The notes: generated by a model from the letters alone, not told the origin. A stretch of 64,000 nt of DNA from Pseudarthrobacter raffinosi (GCF_023913735.1 NZ_JAMXBH010000003.1:62001-126000); one strand, 5' to 3'. Counted from the first letter of the stretch, positions 17,130 through 27,396 are shown. Program-made: numbers and translations.

Positions 17130-17753
17130 CTAGTGGATCAGCGCAAGGAGAATTCCTACCGCCATAAAGAGCACCCCGAAGATCCGGCTGAGGATCTTCT
17201 GGCCACGGGCGTTGTGCGTGAACCGCTGGAAGGACTTGGCGGCAAAGGCGAAGAAGAACCACATCACCAGGATGTCGATCACCACCACGGTGGCTGTGAG
17301 CACAAGGTACTGCGGCAGGAGCGGCTGTTCAGGGCGGATGAACTGTGGCATAAACGCGAGGAAGAAAACGACGGCCTTCGGGTTGAGCAGGTTGACCCAG
17401 AGGCCACGCCGGAACATTGACCAGGCGGGCTCGTTCCGGAGGGCGGCGGCCTGTTCCTGGTCCACCTCCGGTTTGCTGAGGAACTGGCGGATGCCCAGGT
17501 ACACCAGGTAGGCGGCCCCGGCGTAACGGATCACATTGAAGGCCACCGGGGAGCTTGCCACCAGCACACCGACGCCCAACGCCACGATCACCACGTGGAC
17601 AACCAGGGCTGCCTGCTGGCCAAGGATGCCCCAGATGGAGCGGCGGAACCCTGACGTCAGCGAGTTGCTCATGGTGTTGATGGCACCGGCACCCGGCGTG
17701 AAACTGATCAGGGCGCCGGCGCCCGCGAGGGCGAGCCAAAGGGAGAATTGCAC
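17130..17753 (-). CDS. LysE/RhtB family translocator
   Basis: 207 residues, about six membrane segments. SFTPGAGAINTMSNSLTSGFR (residues 17-37) is the RhtB signature, with LVYLGIRQFL and WVNLLNPKAVVFFLAFMPQF following. It probably exports homoserine, threonine or related amino acids. Distinct from the LysE at 2.5 kb, which belongs to the ArgO subgroup. Confidence 0.9.
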   Translation of the reverse strand: MQFSLWLALAGAGALISFTPGAGAINTMSNSLTSGFRRSIWGILGQQAALVVHVVIVALGVGVLVASSPVAFNVIRYAGAAYLVYLGIRQFLSKPEVDQEQAAALRNEPAWSMFRRGLWVNLLNPKAVVFFLAFMPQFIRPEQPLLPQYLVLTATVVVIDILVMWFFFAFAAKSFQRFTHNARGQKILSRIFGVLFMAVGILLALIH

Positions 17754-17793
17754 CTGCCAAGTTTAGTGCCGTCGGCACAACAAGAGTGCCGCC

Positions 17794-18183
17794 TCACCAC
17801 AGCGTGGTCACGGGCTCGAATGCGTGAAGCTCCTCATCTGCCGTTACCAGCGTCAGCCCCTCCACCATGGCCTGGGCAGCCAGGATCCGGTCAAAGGGGT
17901 CCTTGTGTTCCCAGTCCAACTGGCCGGCGGCCAATGCGTGCGGTGCGGAGATGGACAGCTCAGAGGCGTACAGGTGGGCCACCTGCCGTCCAAAGCTTGC
18001 CACTATCGCCGCCCCAGCCGGCAGCTTGCCTTGATGGTGTTTGTAGGACAGTTCGTACGCGGTCATGGGCGACACGTAGACCGAGTTCTCGAGCTTGGTG
18101 ATGGCGTTCCTGGCTTTGGTGGACAGTTTCCTGGGTTCGGCGAGGGCCCAGAGGAAGACGTGGGTGTCCAGGAGCAGGCGCAT
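17794..18183 (-). CDS. PIN-domain toxin of a type II toxin-antitoxin pair (VapC-like)
   Basis: 129 residues. PIN nuclease acids are visible: Asp in LLLDTHVFLWAL, Glu in AYELSYK, Asp in DPFDRILAAQA and Asp in LVTADEEL. VapC relatives cleave RNA, often tRNA or rRNA. The ATG at 18183 shares its A with the antitoxin stop (TGATG), so translation is coupled; the TTG one codon earlier is less likely. Confidence 0.87.
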   Translation of the reverse strand: MRLLLDTHVFLWALAEPRKLSTKARNAITKLENSVYVSPMTAYELSYKHHQGKLPAGAAIVASFGRQVAHLYASELSISAPHALAAGQLDWEHKDPFDRILAAQAMVEGLTLVTADEELHAFEPVTTLW

Positions 18184-18419
18184 CAATGATCCCTGCCTGT
18201 CGCTTCACCCATTTCCTCGTCGGTCCACGGGTCATAGAACCCGTCAGGAATTTGAAGGGGCGCCAGGAAGCCCAGCTCGCGTTTGTGGGGGCGCTCGATT
18301 TTCACCAGCCGGGCCACCGGACGGCCTGCCTTGGCGATGACCACATCCTCGCCGTTTTCAACGAGGCTCAACAGCTCAGACAGGCGGGTTTTTGCCTCTT
18401 GGACGTTGTACTGTCCCAT
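18183..18419 (-). CDS. Phd/YefM-type antitoxin partnered with the PIN toxin
   Basis: 78 residues from ATG 18419. MGQYNVQEAKTRLSELLSLV and the VIAKAGRPVARLV segment give the Phd/YefM DNA-binding fold; the C-terminal tail (PDGFYDPWTDEEMG) would neutralise the toxin. An ATG 25 codons upstream is open, but the palindrome at 18420-18443 abuts this ATG and a TAGACT box lies 8 bases before it, so a leaderless start here is best supported. Confidence 0.85.
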   Translation of the reverse strand: MGQYNVQEAKTRLSELLSLVENGEDVVIAKAGRPVARLVKIERPHKRELGFLAPLQIPDGFYDPWTDEEMGEATGRDH

Positions 18420-18443
18420 GTTGACCAAGTCTAGTTGGTCAAC
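18420..18443 (-). promoter_or_regulatory. Palindromic operator over the antitoxin promoter
   Basis: Perfect 9-bp arms GTTGACCAA / TTGGTCAAC around a 6-bp centre. On the minus strand the centre supplies a TAGACT -10 box and a TTACAC -35 lies 17 bp upstream; the ATG follows the right arm directly. Binding of the antitoxin here would shut off its own leaderless promoter, as in other Phd-type systems. Binding is inferred. Confidence 0.65.
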
Positions 18444-18569
18444 CTCGGCGGTGTAAGGCTCTGCCCAGTATTCGTTCTCTCCGTAATGGTTCATAGTCCG
18501 ACGCTATTGCCGCCAGCGCAGGGTGGATAGGCACGGGTGCGCCTATGTGGAAATTACGCCCGTGGAAAA

Positions 18570-19388
18570 TCACGCCCGGGCGATGACCTCACCGTTCGGG
18601 ATCAGGAACCAGCCGTCGTCTGTGGATCCCCAGCGGTGCCATCCTGCCGAAATCCGGGCCAGGTCCGCTGGATTTGCGAAGCCGTATTCAAGGGCCTGCT
18701 CCGCGAAGGCCGAATGCAGCACTCGTTCGCCCCAGACCCGGGCCTGCCATCTCCGTTGTTGCCCGGTGGCATAGAGCCAGTTGCTGCTGGTGGGCGCCAC
18801 GTTGCTGAAGCCCGCAGACTGGGCCCAGGACACGAGCCGGCGGCCGGCGTCGGGCTCGGCCCCGTTGCGTCGTGCGATCCGCTGGTACAGGTCCATCCAT
18901 TCGTCCAGCTCAGGGATCGTGGGGTACCAGCTCATGCCGTGGAAGTCGGCGTCGCGCACTGCCACTATGCCGCCCGGCTTCGCTACCCGGCGCATCTCGC
19001 GCAGCGCCTCCACCGGGTCGGTCAGGTGCTGGAGCACCTGGTGGGCGTGGACGACGTCGAACGTTTCGTCCTCGAAGTCAAGGTCGTAGATGTTGCCGGC
19101 CAGGAACTCCGCATTGGCCACGCCGCGTTCGGCGGCCAGCGCCGTGGCCTGGGCGATGATGTCCGGTGACCGGTCCAGGCCGGTGACCTTTCCGGGCGAC
19201 ACCAGCCCGGCGAAATCGCAGGTGATGCTTCCAGGGCCGCAGCCGACGTCGAGCACTGAAACCCCGGGCGTGAGGTGCGGAATGACAAAGGCCGCGGAGT
19301 TCTCCGCGGTCCTGGAAGCGTGGGCGCGGACCACCGACTCGTGGTGGCCGTGCGTGTACACATCGTCGTCAGGCTGCTGCGCACTCAT
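18570..19388 (-). CDS. SAM-dependent class I methyltransferase
   Basis: 272 residues. SAM-binding motif I VLDVGCGPGSITCDFA (about residue 45), the acidic motif II in VTGLDRSPDII and FDVVHAHQVLQHLTDPVEALREMRRV (motif III) are clear. It belongs to the UbiE/type 11 group; substrate unknown. It stands alone between the toxin-antitoxin pair and marR, with hairpin H4 upstream of its start. Confidence 0.85.
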   Translation of the reverse strand: MSAQQPDDDVYTHGHHESVVRAHASRTAENSAAFVIPHLTPGVSVLDVGCGPGSITCDFAGLVSPGKVTGLDRSPDIIAQATALAAERGVANAEFLAGNIYDLDFEDETFDVVHAHQVLQHLTDPVEALREMRRVAKPGGIVAVRDADFHGMSWYPTIPELDEWMDLYQRIARRNGAEPDAGRRLVSWAQSAGFSNVAPTSSNWLYATGQQRRWQARVWGERVLHSAFAEQALEYGFANPADLARISAGWHRWGSTDDGWFLIPNGEVIARA

Positions 19389-19436
19389 AATGAAACGCTA
19401 CCCCTCCGCAGTGAAAAACAGGCGGAACCGTCCCCG

Positions 19437-19496
19437 AAGTAGGTGGCACTTAGTGTCGTTATGAGCCCTCATGACGACATCTACTGCGACCTACTT
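19437..19496. repeat. Long imperfect hairpin H4 overlapping the marR 3' end
   Basis: 26-nt arms at 19437-19462 and 19471-19496 with six mismatches and an 8-nt loop. The outer 8 bp (AAGTAGGT/ACCTACTT) are perfect. The right arm covers the stop codon of the marR-type gene. It lacks the GGCAG(A/T)TA core seen in the other hairpins but is similar in size and placement. Confidence 0.6.
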
Positions 19497-20006
19497 GGGC
19501 GGAGTGGGCGAGGCGGGGCCGCCGTCGGACGTTTCCTCACGGGCCGCGATGGTGGCGTCCACCATGGCGGCCATGAACCGGCTGACCAGCTCCAGCTCTT
19601 CGGGCGAGAAACCCGCCATGGCGGCACCCATGTGGCGCGAAAGCGGCATAAAAATGGCGCTGCCGTCCTGGAAGGCCTTGGGTGTCATGCGCAACTGGAC
19701 CTGCCTCCGGTCCGGGCCGAGGCGCTCCCTCACCGCATGCCCTGAACTGTCCAGCCGGTCGATAAGCGCGGTGGTGGCGGGCGAGCTGAGGTTGAGTTCC
19801 CTGCGCAGGATGCCCGGCGTGACCACGAGGCCCTTGGCGGTGTGCCGCATGATCACTGCCAGCGCGTTGAGGTCCGTGCGGTGCATGTCGTTGCGGCCGC
19901 CGGCAGTGTCCACATACCTGTTGGCCTCCAGCGTGAAGTCCTGGAGCAGGCGGACCAGGGCAAAGGGGGCGGAGTCGGGTGGGCGCTGGAACGCTTCGTC
20001 CGTCAT
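19491..20006 (-). CDS. MarR family transcriptional regulator
   Basis: 171 residues from ATG 20006, chosen because GGAGGAGGG sits six bases upstream. The winged HTH is visible: LNALAVIMRHTAKGLVVTPGILRRELNLSSPATTALIDRLDSSG, then RERLGPDRRQVQLRMT (wing). It is divergent from the MMPL transporter gene, which it probably represses; the AT-rich 20090-20120 stretch between them could hold its operator. Confidence 0.88.
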   Translation of the reverse strand: MTDEAFQRPPDSAPFALVRLLQDFTLEANRYVDTAGGRNDMHRTDLNALAVIMRHTAKGLVVTPGILRRELNLSSPATTALIDRLDSSGHAVRERLGPDRRQVQLRMTPKAFQDGSAIFMPLSRHMGAAMAGFSPEELELVSRFMAAMVDATIAAREETSDGGPASPTPPK

Positions 20007-20182
20007 GTTCCGCCCTCCTCCGCTCGCTTGCCACGTCCTGTGATCTTGCCTGGTGCCCTGACGGATATTACTGCAGCGATGCCAGCTGCGTAGTTTCAAA
20101 CAGAAAACCAATTTATTTCCATGGTGGAGATACTCTAGGATGGAACCAAGTGTACCCCGGCCACCCAAGCGAAGCAGGAATC

Positions 20183-22399
20183 ATGAAATCAAGTCCCCAG
20201 CACAGCGCGAAGGTTCCGTTCTGGCTTCGCTGGCTGCTTCCCGTGTTCCTGGTGCTCACGTGGCTGGCCATCGCCGGTGTGGGTGGACCCACGTTCGGCC
20301 GGCTCGACGAGGTCTCCTCGAACGACCAGGCCTCGTTCCTGCCGGCGAGCGCCGAGGCCACCGCGGTCCAGGACTGGCAGGCAAAGTTCCGCGATTCAGA
20401 CGAAGTGCCGGCGGTCATCGTCATCGAAAACGACGCCGCCATCAGCCCCTCGGAGCTTGGCGAACTGGCATCCCTGAAGGCTGGGCTCGAGGGCCTGGAG
20501 CTGGGCAGCGCGGTGATCGGCCCCATCCCGTCCGAGGACGGGAAAGCGGTCCAGTTCATTGCCCCGATCGGGTCCTCCGGCGAGCTTAAGGAATCCGTCC
20601 AGGAGTTGCGGGACTTCCTGGCGGATTCCGCCCCCGCAGGCATGCAGACCTTCGTCACCGGACCCGCGGGCCTGACCGCAGATCTGGTCGCCGCCTTCGC
20701 CGGCATTGACGGCATCCTGCTGCTGGTGGCACTCGGCGCGGTCTTCCTGATCCTATTGATCGTCTACCGTTCGCTCCTGCTGCCCATCGCCGTGCTGCTC
20801 ACCTCGGTTTTTGCGCTCTGTGCCGCCATCCTGCTGGTGTTCGGCATGGCAAAGCTCGGCTGGATCCAGCTGAGCGGCCAAAGCCAAGGCATCCTGTCCA
20901 TCTTGGTGATCGGCGCGGCCACGGACTATGCCCTGCTGTACGTGGCGCGGTTCCGCGAGGCCCTGACCCACACACGCAACCGGACGGAAGCGGTGCTGAC
21001 GGCGTGGAAGGCGTCGTTCGAGCCGATCCTGGCTTCCGGCGCCACTGTCATCATTGCCTTGCTCTGCCTGCTGTTCTCGGACCTGAACTCCAACAAGGCG
21101 CTGGGCCCCGTTGCGGCTGCGGGCATCCTCTGTTCGCTCTTCGCCGCGCTGACCCTCCTGCCCGCCCTGATGGCACTTTTGGGCCGGGCCGCGTTCTGGC
21201 CGTTCCGCCCCAGGCTGGTTCCGGCGGGCGAGCGCGAGCCCGAGCTGGTCACCGGCCTGGAAGGGCAGAAGGGCATCTGGCGGGCCACCGGTTCGCTGGT
21301 CTCCCGCCGCCCGCGCACGGTCTGGGTCGCGTCGGTCCTCCTCCTGCTGGTGGCTTCGGCGGGGGTGCTGCAGCTGAAGGCCAACGGCGTGCCGCAGACC
21401 GAGGTCATTCTCACCGCGTCGAATGCGGTGGACGGCCAGGACGCGCTGGCGCGGCATTTCGACGCCGGCAGCGGCAGCCCCGCCGTCGTCATCGCGGACG
21501 AAAGTAAAGCCGATGAAGTGCTGGCAAAGGTCAAAGCGGCCGACGGCGTGGGGGACGCCTACCTCCTGGCTGAAGGCAGGCTGCCGATCACCGGCGCCCC
21601 CGGGACTCCCAGCGAGCCTGACGTCCACGACGGCAAGGTGCTGATCAACGCCACGCTCAACTACGCCGCGGATTCCATTGAGGCGGAGGATGCGGTCAAG
21701 GCGCTGCGCGAGGAGGCAAAAACGGTCGACGCCGGCGCGTTGGTTGGCGGCGTGACCGCCACTGCGCTGGACACCAACACCACCGCCCAGCGCGACCTGG
21801 TGATCATCATCCCGATCGTGCTGGCGGTCATCCTGCTCATCCTGATGCTGCTGCTGCGATCAGTCTTGGCGCCGGTCCTGCTGGTGCTCTCCGTGGTGCT
21901 GTCGTACGGCGCGGCCATGGGCGTTTCGGCCGTGGTCTTCAACAGCCTGCTCGGATTCCCCGGCGCCGACGCCACCGTGCCCCTGTTCGGGTTTGTGTTC
22001 CTGGTTGCCCTGGGTGTGGACTACAACATCTTCCTGATGAGCCGGGTGCGGGAAGAGTCGCTGAAGCACGGGACCCGGCCGGGCATCCTTCGCGGACTCG
22101 GCGTGACCGGCGGAGTGATCACTTCGGCCGGCGTGGTGCTGGCCGCCACGTTCGCCGCACTGAGCGTCATCCCCATCATGTTCCTGGTGCAGCTGGCCTT
22201 CATTGTGTCGTTCGGCGTACTGCTGGACACCGTGCTGGTGCGCTCGCTGCTGGTCCCTGCGCTGGCGTACGACATCGGCCCGCGCATCTGGTGGCCCGGC
22301 AAGCTGGGCCGGACGGAGCTGGATGCCGCGGTGCGGCGGGAGGTTGGCCCGGCCGAGCCCGGCCTTCATCCCGCGTCAGAGACTGCCAGCCGCCGCTAG
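20183..22399 (+). CDS. MMPL/RND family transporter
   Basis: 738 residues from ATG 20183 (AGGAA upstream). Two repeats of a membrane helix, a large external domain and a helix bundle: TM1 near residue 15, then TM groups about 175-330 and 545-700. Conserved GAATDYALLYVARFREAL and ALGVDYNIFLMSRVREESL carry the Asp-Tyr pairs of the proton-relay helices. Relatives export lipids or drugs. The divergent MarR gene suggests induction by a small molecule. The stop is 5 bp from the convergent epimerase gene. Confidence 0.88.
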   Translation: MKSSPQHSAKVPFWLRWLLPVFLVLTWLAIAGVGGPTFGRLDEVSSNDQASFLPASAEATAVQDWQAKFRDSDEVPAVIVIENDAAISPSELGELASLKAGLEGLELGSAVIGPIPSEDGKAVQFIAPIGSSGELKESVQELRDFLADSAPAGMQTFVTGPAGLTADLVAAFAGIDGILLLVALGAVFLILLIVYRSLLLPIAVLLTSVFALCAAILLVFGMAKLGWIQLSGQSQGILSILVIGAATDYALLYVARFREALTHTRNRTEAVLTAWKASFEPILASGATVIIALLCLLFSDLNSNKALGPVAAAGILCSLFAALTLLPALMALLGRAAFWPFRPRLVPAGEREPELVTGLEGQKGIWRATGSLVSRRPRTVWVASVLLLLVASAGVLQLKANGVPQTEVILTASNAVDGQDALARHFDAGSGSPAVVIADESKADEVLAKVKAADGVGDAYLLAEGRLPITGAPGTPSEPDVHDGKVLINATLNYAADSIEAEDAVKALREEAKTVDAGALVGGVTATALDTNTTAQRDLVIIIPIVLAVILLILMLLLRSVLAPVLLVLSVVLSYGAAMGVSAVVFNSLLGFPGADATVPLFGFVFLVALGVDYNIFLMSRVREESLKHGTRPGILRGLGVTGGVITSAGVVLAATFAALSVIPIMFLVQLAFIVSFGVLLDTVLVRSLLVPALAYDIGPRIWWPGKLGRTELDAAVRREVGPAEPGLHPASETASRR

Positions 22400-22404
22400 G
22401 GCAC

Positions 22405-23334
22405 CTAGCACTGTGCGCGCCACCAGGCCACCGTGGCAGCGGCGGCCTCGCGCAGAGGTGTCGGGCGGATCCCAAGTGCGGTCTCGCTGGCGGCAGATTC
22501 CATCACAAACGGCCGCTCGAACTGGTAGAGCATTTCGGCAACTTCGCGGAAGTCTTTCGAGAACACACCCATGGTCCGGAGCGCCCAGCCCGGAATGGCT
22601 CCAAGCTTCGGCGCCTGCACTCCGCCAGTCTCGGTGAACGCTGTGGCCAGCTGCCGCTGCGTGACTGCCGGACCCGTGGGCGCGTGCCACACCCTGTTCC
22701 ACAGCGACGGCGTCGCCGCGGCGTGGATCATCGCGGCGGCCAGGTCCGGGACGTACGTGAATGAATGGGGCTGATCGGCGCTCCCGATGACCCAGACTTT
22801 CTTGCCGGCCAGGACGGCGGGGACCACGCGCTCTCCGGCATGTGAGGTTCGCACCCGAGGGCCAAAGAAATCGCCGGCAACCACGCTGACGGTGTTGGTC
22901 GGAGAGGCGTCCCGCGCCTTGAGCAGCGCGGTGCGGACGCCCCGCTTGCCGCCCTCGGCAGTCCGCGGACCCGCCTCGACCATGGGGCGTTCAGGCTCGC
23001 TGTACGAGTAAAGGCTCTCGGGAAAAACGACGACGGCGCCTGCCTCGCCTGCTGCGGATAGCACCGTTTGCTCGGCCCGGGGCAGTTCTGCTTGCCACGC
23101 GTCCACCGTGTAGGAGGAGCCGTGGATGCAGTGGAAGACGGCGGTGGCGCCCGCGAAGGCGTCCCGCAGCTGGGCGGCATTCTGGACGTCGGCCTTCACG
23201 CGTTCCACCAGCGGATGCTTGGGGCCGCTGCCCGAACGGGTGAGGATCCTGACGTTTTTCCCCTGCTCAGCGAGCTGTTCTGCAACTGTCCAGCCCACGG
23301 GGCCGGCTCCGGTAACAACGTAGACATCGTTCAT
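22405..23334 (-). CDS. NAD(P)-dependent epimerase/dehydratase-like protein
   Basis: 309 residues. The Rossmann opening VYVVTGAGPVGWTVAEQLAEQG (GxGxxG variant, residues 4-25) is clear; HCIHGSSYTVDAW and FPESLYSYSEPERPM follow where SDR enzymes hold the Ser/Tyr region, but a standard YxxxK is not evident, so catalysis may be altered. An extended SDR of unknown substrate. Divergent from a TetR gene with a palindromic operator between them. Confidence 0.78.
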   Translation of the reverse strand: MNDVYVVTGAGPVGWTVAEQLAEQGKNVRILTRSGSGPKHPLVERVKADVQNAAQLRDAFAGATAVFHCIHGSSYTVDAWQAELPRAEQTVLSAAGEAGAVVVFPESLYSYSEPERPMVEAGPRTAEGGKRGVRTALLKARDASPTNTVSVVAGDFFGPRVRTSHAGERVVPAVLAGKKVWVIGSADQPHSFTYVPDLAAAMIHAAATPSLWNRVWHAPTGPAVTQRQLATAFTETGGVQAPKLGAIPGWALRTMGVFSKDFREVAEMLYQFERPFVMESAASETALGIRPTPLREAAAATVAWWRAQC

Positions 23335-23360
23335 GACTTCTCCTCAAGGGATTTCCGCTA

Positions 23361-23441
23361 GAGAGCGCTGCTCTCCAACAAGCGTGCGCCTTGTCCGGGA
23401 GGCCTGTCAAGAGCAGTGCTCGCAATTGTTGACACTGCTCT
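23361..23441. promoter_or_regulatory. Palindromic sites between the epimerase and TetR genes
   Basis: GAGAGC-GCT-GCTCTC lies at 23361-23375, and AGAGCAGTG (23410-23418) is mirrored by CACTGCTCT (23433-23441). The second overlaps a TTGACA -35 hexamer at 23429-23434 reading toward the TetR gene. These are candidate TetR operators controlling both divergent genes. Confidence 0.5.
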
Positions 23442-23462
23442 GATTTGTGCCATGCTGGAGCA

Positions 23463-24239
23463 ATGAATGACCCTGCCGCGGCCGCGGAACCCATCCTTCG
23501 GACACCGCGGGAGCGCGCCCGGGCCCAGACCATTGCCGACATCGTCAGGCTGGGCAGGGAGCACCTGGCAACGCAGGGCGCGGCCGCATTGTCCCTCCGC
23601 GCCGTGGCAAGGGATCTTGGCGTGGTCTCCTCCGCGGTCTACCGCTACGTGGCCAACCGCGACGAGCTGCTCACGCTGCTTCTGGTGGACGCCTACAGTG
23701 AGCTCGGCGACGCCGTGGATGCCGCGGTGAACGCGGTGCCGGTGCGCGACTTCGATGGCAGGTTCAAGGCGCTCGGCCGGGCTGTCAGGGCATGGGCGTT
23801 GCGGGAGCCTGCGCGCTACGGCCTGCTATTCGGGAGTCCGGTCCCCGGCTACCAGGCCCCCTCGAGCCAGACCACAACCCCGGGAACGCGCGTGATCTAC
23901 CGCCTGATCGGCATTCTCGACGGCGCCTACCGGGCAGGTGCGCTGACCGCCACGGCGCGCACCGCCGTCGTACCTTCTGCCCTGTCCGCCGACCTTGAGG
24001 CGATCCGCAGTGAACTTGGGCTGGCCATGCCGGACGAACTCCAGGCGAACGGTGCCCTCGTGTGGACGTCGCTCTTCGGGGCCGTGAGTTTTGAGGTTTT
24101 TGGCCAATATGGCCCGGATACGTTCCGTGCCCGGGGCGAACTCTTTGAACACCACCTCACTGTCCTCGCGGCGATGGCTGGGCTCGTGCCTGAGGGAAAC
24201 CCGCGGGACGACCCGAAGTCTGCGGCCACCCCTGTTTAG
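23463..24239 (+). CDS. TetR family transcriptional regulator
   Basis: 258 residues from ATG 23463. N-terminal HTH: IADIVRLGREHLATQGAAALSLRAVARDLGVVSSAVYRYVANRDELLTLLL. The C-terminal half has the TetR WHG-type pattern (WALREPARYGLLFGSPVPGY). It probably represses itself and the divergent epimerase gene; ligand unknown. GGAG precedes the ATG, though the spacing to a weak CATGCT -10 box would also allow a leaderless start. Confidence 0.88.
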   Translation: MNDPAAAAEPILRTPRERARAQTIADIVRLGREHLATQGAAALSLRAVARDLGVVSSAVYRYVANRDELLTLLLVDAYSELGDAVDAAVNAVPVRDFDGRFKALGRAVRAWALREPARYGLLFGSPVPGYQAPSSQTTTPGTRVIYRLIGILDGAYRAGALTATARTAVVPSALSADLEAIRSELGLAMPDELQANGALVWTSLFGAVSFEVFGQYGPDTFRARGELFEHHLTVLAAMAGLVPEGNPRDDPKSAATPV

Positions 24240-24308
24240 CCCGCCTCCGGCTGAGTAGACTCCAAATGCGTCCGGATGGACGCCGAGACTCAAAGGAGAG
24301 ATCACGTC

Positions 24309-24536
24309 ATGAGTGAAAACACCGCACCTGAAGAAGATCGCCGCAAAGGCAGCACCGAGCCCGGGCTGGAGGGTGAAGGTGGCCAGTATGAGGAAGGCGA
24401 CTACGGCGAGGCCGGCGTCGTGGGCGGGGCGGAGAACCAGCCCCAGGAGGGCGACTATCCCGAAGGTGACTACGGCGAGGCCGGCTCTGTTGACAGCGCC
24501 CGTGAGGTGGAAGTGGACGAGGACGAGAACCGGTAG
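24309..24536 (+). CDS. Small acidic, repeat-containing protein of unknown function
   Basis: 75 residues, strongly acidic, without hydrophobic core, so likely unstructured. It contains two copies of EGDYGEAG-like sequence (EEGDYGEAG and PEGDYGEAG). ATG 24309 follows AAGGAG ten bases upstream. A hairpin (24571-24596) ends the unit before the dnaK promoter. No family recognised. Confidence 0.65.
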   Translation: MSENTAPEEDRRKGSTEPGLEGEGGQYEEGDYGEAGVVGGAENQPQEGDYPEGDYGEAGSVDSAREVEVDEDENR

Positions 24537-24570
24537 CGGCCGTTCACGCACAGCGAACTACTGCCAGGGA

Positions 24571-24596
24571 CGGGGATTTTCCGCCTGAAATCCCCG
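24571..24596 (+). terminator. Stem-loop after the acidic small gene
   Basis: CGGGGATTT pairs perfectly with AAATCCCCG around an 8-nt loop, 35 bases after the stop codon. No T-run follows, as is common in this GC-rich sequence. Confidence 0.55.
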
Positions 24597-24642
24597 GGAT
24601 TCCGGGGGTTCGCCTGAGGGTGCCGTGACCCAAAAATCCAAA

Positions 24643-24663
24643 GTTGAGCGTACTCCGCTCAAC
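24643..24663. promoter_or_regulatory. HAIR box 1 (HspR operator)
   Basis: GTTGAGC-N7-GCTCAAC, a 7-7-7 dyad matching the HspR consensus CTTGAGT-N7-ACTCAAG. It ends 6 bp upstream of the dnaK -35 element. The dyad extends outward as a 16-bp-arm palindrome (about 24637-24669). Confidence 0.85.
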
Positions 24664-24669
24664 TTTGGA

Positions 24670-24697
24670 TTGACATCGCTTGTGCCTTGAGTAAAGT
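24670..24697 (+). promoter_or_regulatory. dnaK operon promoter
   Basis: TTGACA at 24670-24675, 16-bp spacer, TAAAGT at 24692-24697. It is flanked upstream by HAIR box 1 and overlapped at the -10/start region by HAIR box 2, so HspR bound at both would block RNA polymerase. Confidence 0.7.
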
Positions 24698-24716
24698 TGA
24701 GTGCAGAACGCTCAAC
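24696..24716. promoter_or_regulatory. HAIR box 2 (HspR operator)
   Basis: GTTGAGT-N7-GCTCAAC, closer to the HAIR consensus than box 1. It covers the end of the -10 element and the expected transcription start of dnaK. Confidence 0.88.
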
Positions 24717-24757
24717 ACGAGCGCCAGCAAGTTTCCAAGGAAAGAAGGAAGCAACAC

Positions 24758-26638
<1,881 letters not shown>

Positions 26639-26640
26639 CC

Positions 26641-27327
26641 ATGCCGCACCACGGTAACGAGGAAGAGCACAACTCATCCGCGAACCAGGAGCCGATCATC
26701 CGGGACAACCGCAAGGTTGACCCGGTGACCGGGCAGGCCCGGCACCCGGAGGGCGAGCAGCCCGCTGCCGAGCCGGTGGGAGAGCCCCTAGTGGGCGAGC
26801 CTGTTGGCGGCGAGCTTGGTGACAGGGACGGCGATGCACTCGCCCAGGCCGAGGAAATCCTGAACGGCATCGAGGTGCCGGCCGAGGAATCGGTGGCACA
26901 GGGTGCCGGACACGCTGAAGCTGCCGAGCTGAAGAACGATCTCCTCCGCCTCCAGGCTGAATACGTCAACTACCGCAAGCGCGTCGAGCGCGACCGGGCC
27001 GTGGCAGGGGAGATGGCTGTTATCGGCGTCCTGAACTCCCTGCTGCCGGTACTGGACGACGTCGATGCTGCCCGCCAGCACGGTGACCTGACCGACGGCC
27101 CGTTCGCCGCGATCGCCACCAAGCTGGAGAACGCGCTGAAGACGTACGGCCTGGTCCGCATTGATGAGACCGGAGTGGAGTTCGATCCCACGATCCACGA
27201 GGCCCTCATCCAGCAGCCGGGAGAGGACATCGAGGTTGACACCGTCAGCCAGGTCCTCCGCTCCGGCTACCGGTCAGGCGAGCGCGTCCTCCGCGCAGCA
27301 CAGGTTATCGTCGCAGTTCCTGCGTAG
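26641..27327 (+). CDS. grpE: Nucleotide exchange factor GrpE
   Basis: 228 residues, starting two bases after the dnaK stop. The first 95 residues are acidic and repetitive (EPVGEPLVGEPVGGE), then the GrpE coiled coil (LKNDLLRLQAEYVNYRKRVERD, about 98-119) and the head domain (GVEFDPTIHEALIQQP, about 178). It releases ADP from DnaK. The variable N-terminus is longer than in most GrpE proteins but is not unusual in actinobacteria. Confidence 0.95.
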   Translation: MPHHGNEEEHNSSANQEPIIRDNRKVDPVTGQARHPEGEQPAAEPVGEPLVGEPVGGELGDRDGDALAQAEEILNGIEVPAEESVAQGAGHAEAAELKNDLLRLQAEYVNYRKRVERDRAVAGEMAVIGVLNSLLPVLDDVDAARQHGDLTDGPFAAIATKLENALKTYGLVRIDETGVEFDPTIHEALIQQPGEDIEVDTVSQVLRSGYRSGERVLRAAQVIVAVPA

Positions 27328-27339
27328 CATTTACCCCAT

Positions 27340-27396
27340 CGAGATGGCAGTTCGCGGCAGTGATTCGCAGGAACATTGCCGCGAACTTCCATCTCG
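27340..27396. repeat. Long hairpin H5 inside the dnaK operon
   Basis: 20-nt arms at 27340-27359 and 27377-27396 with one mismatch and a 17-nt loop; arms contain GGCAGTTCGCG. It lies 12 bp after the grpE stop and 27 bp before dnaJ, the only hairpin of the family seen within an operon. It could attenuate or process the transcript, lowering dnaJ-hspR relative to dnaK-grpE. Confidence 0.78.
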
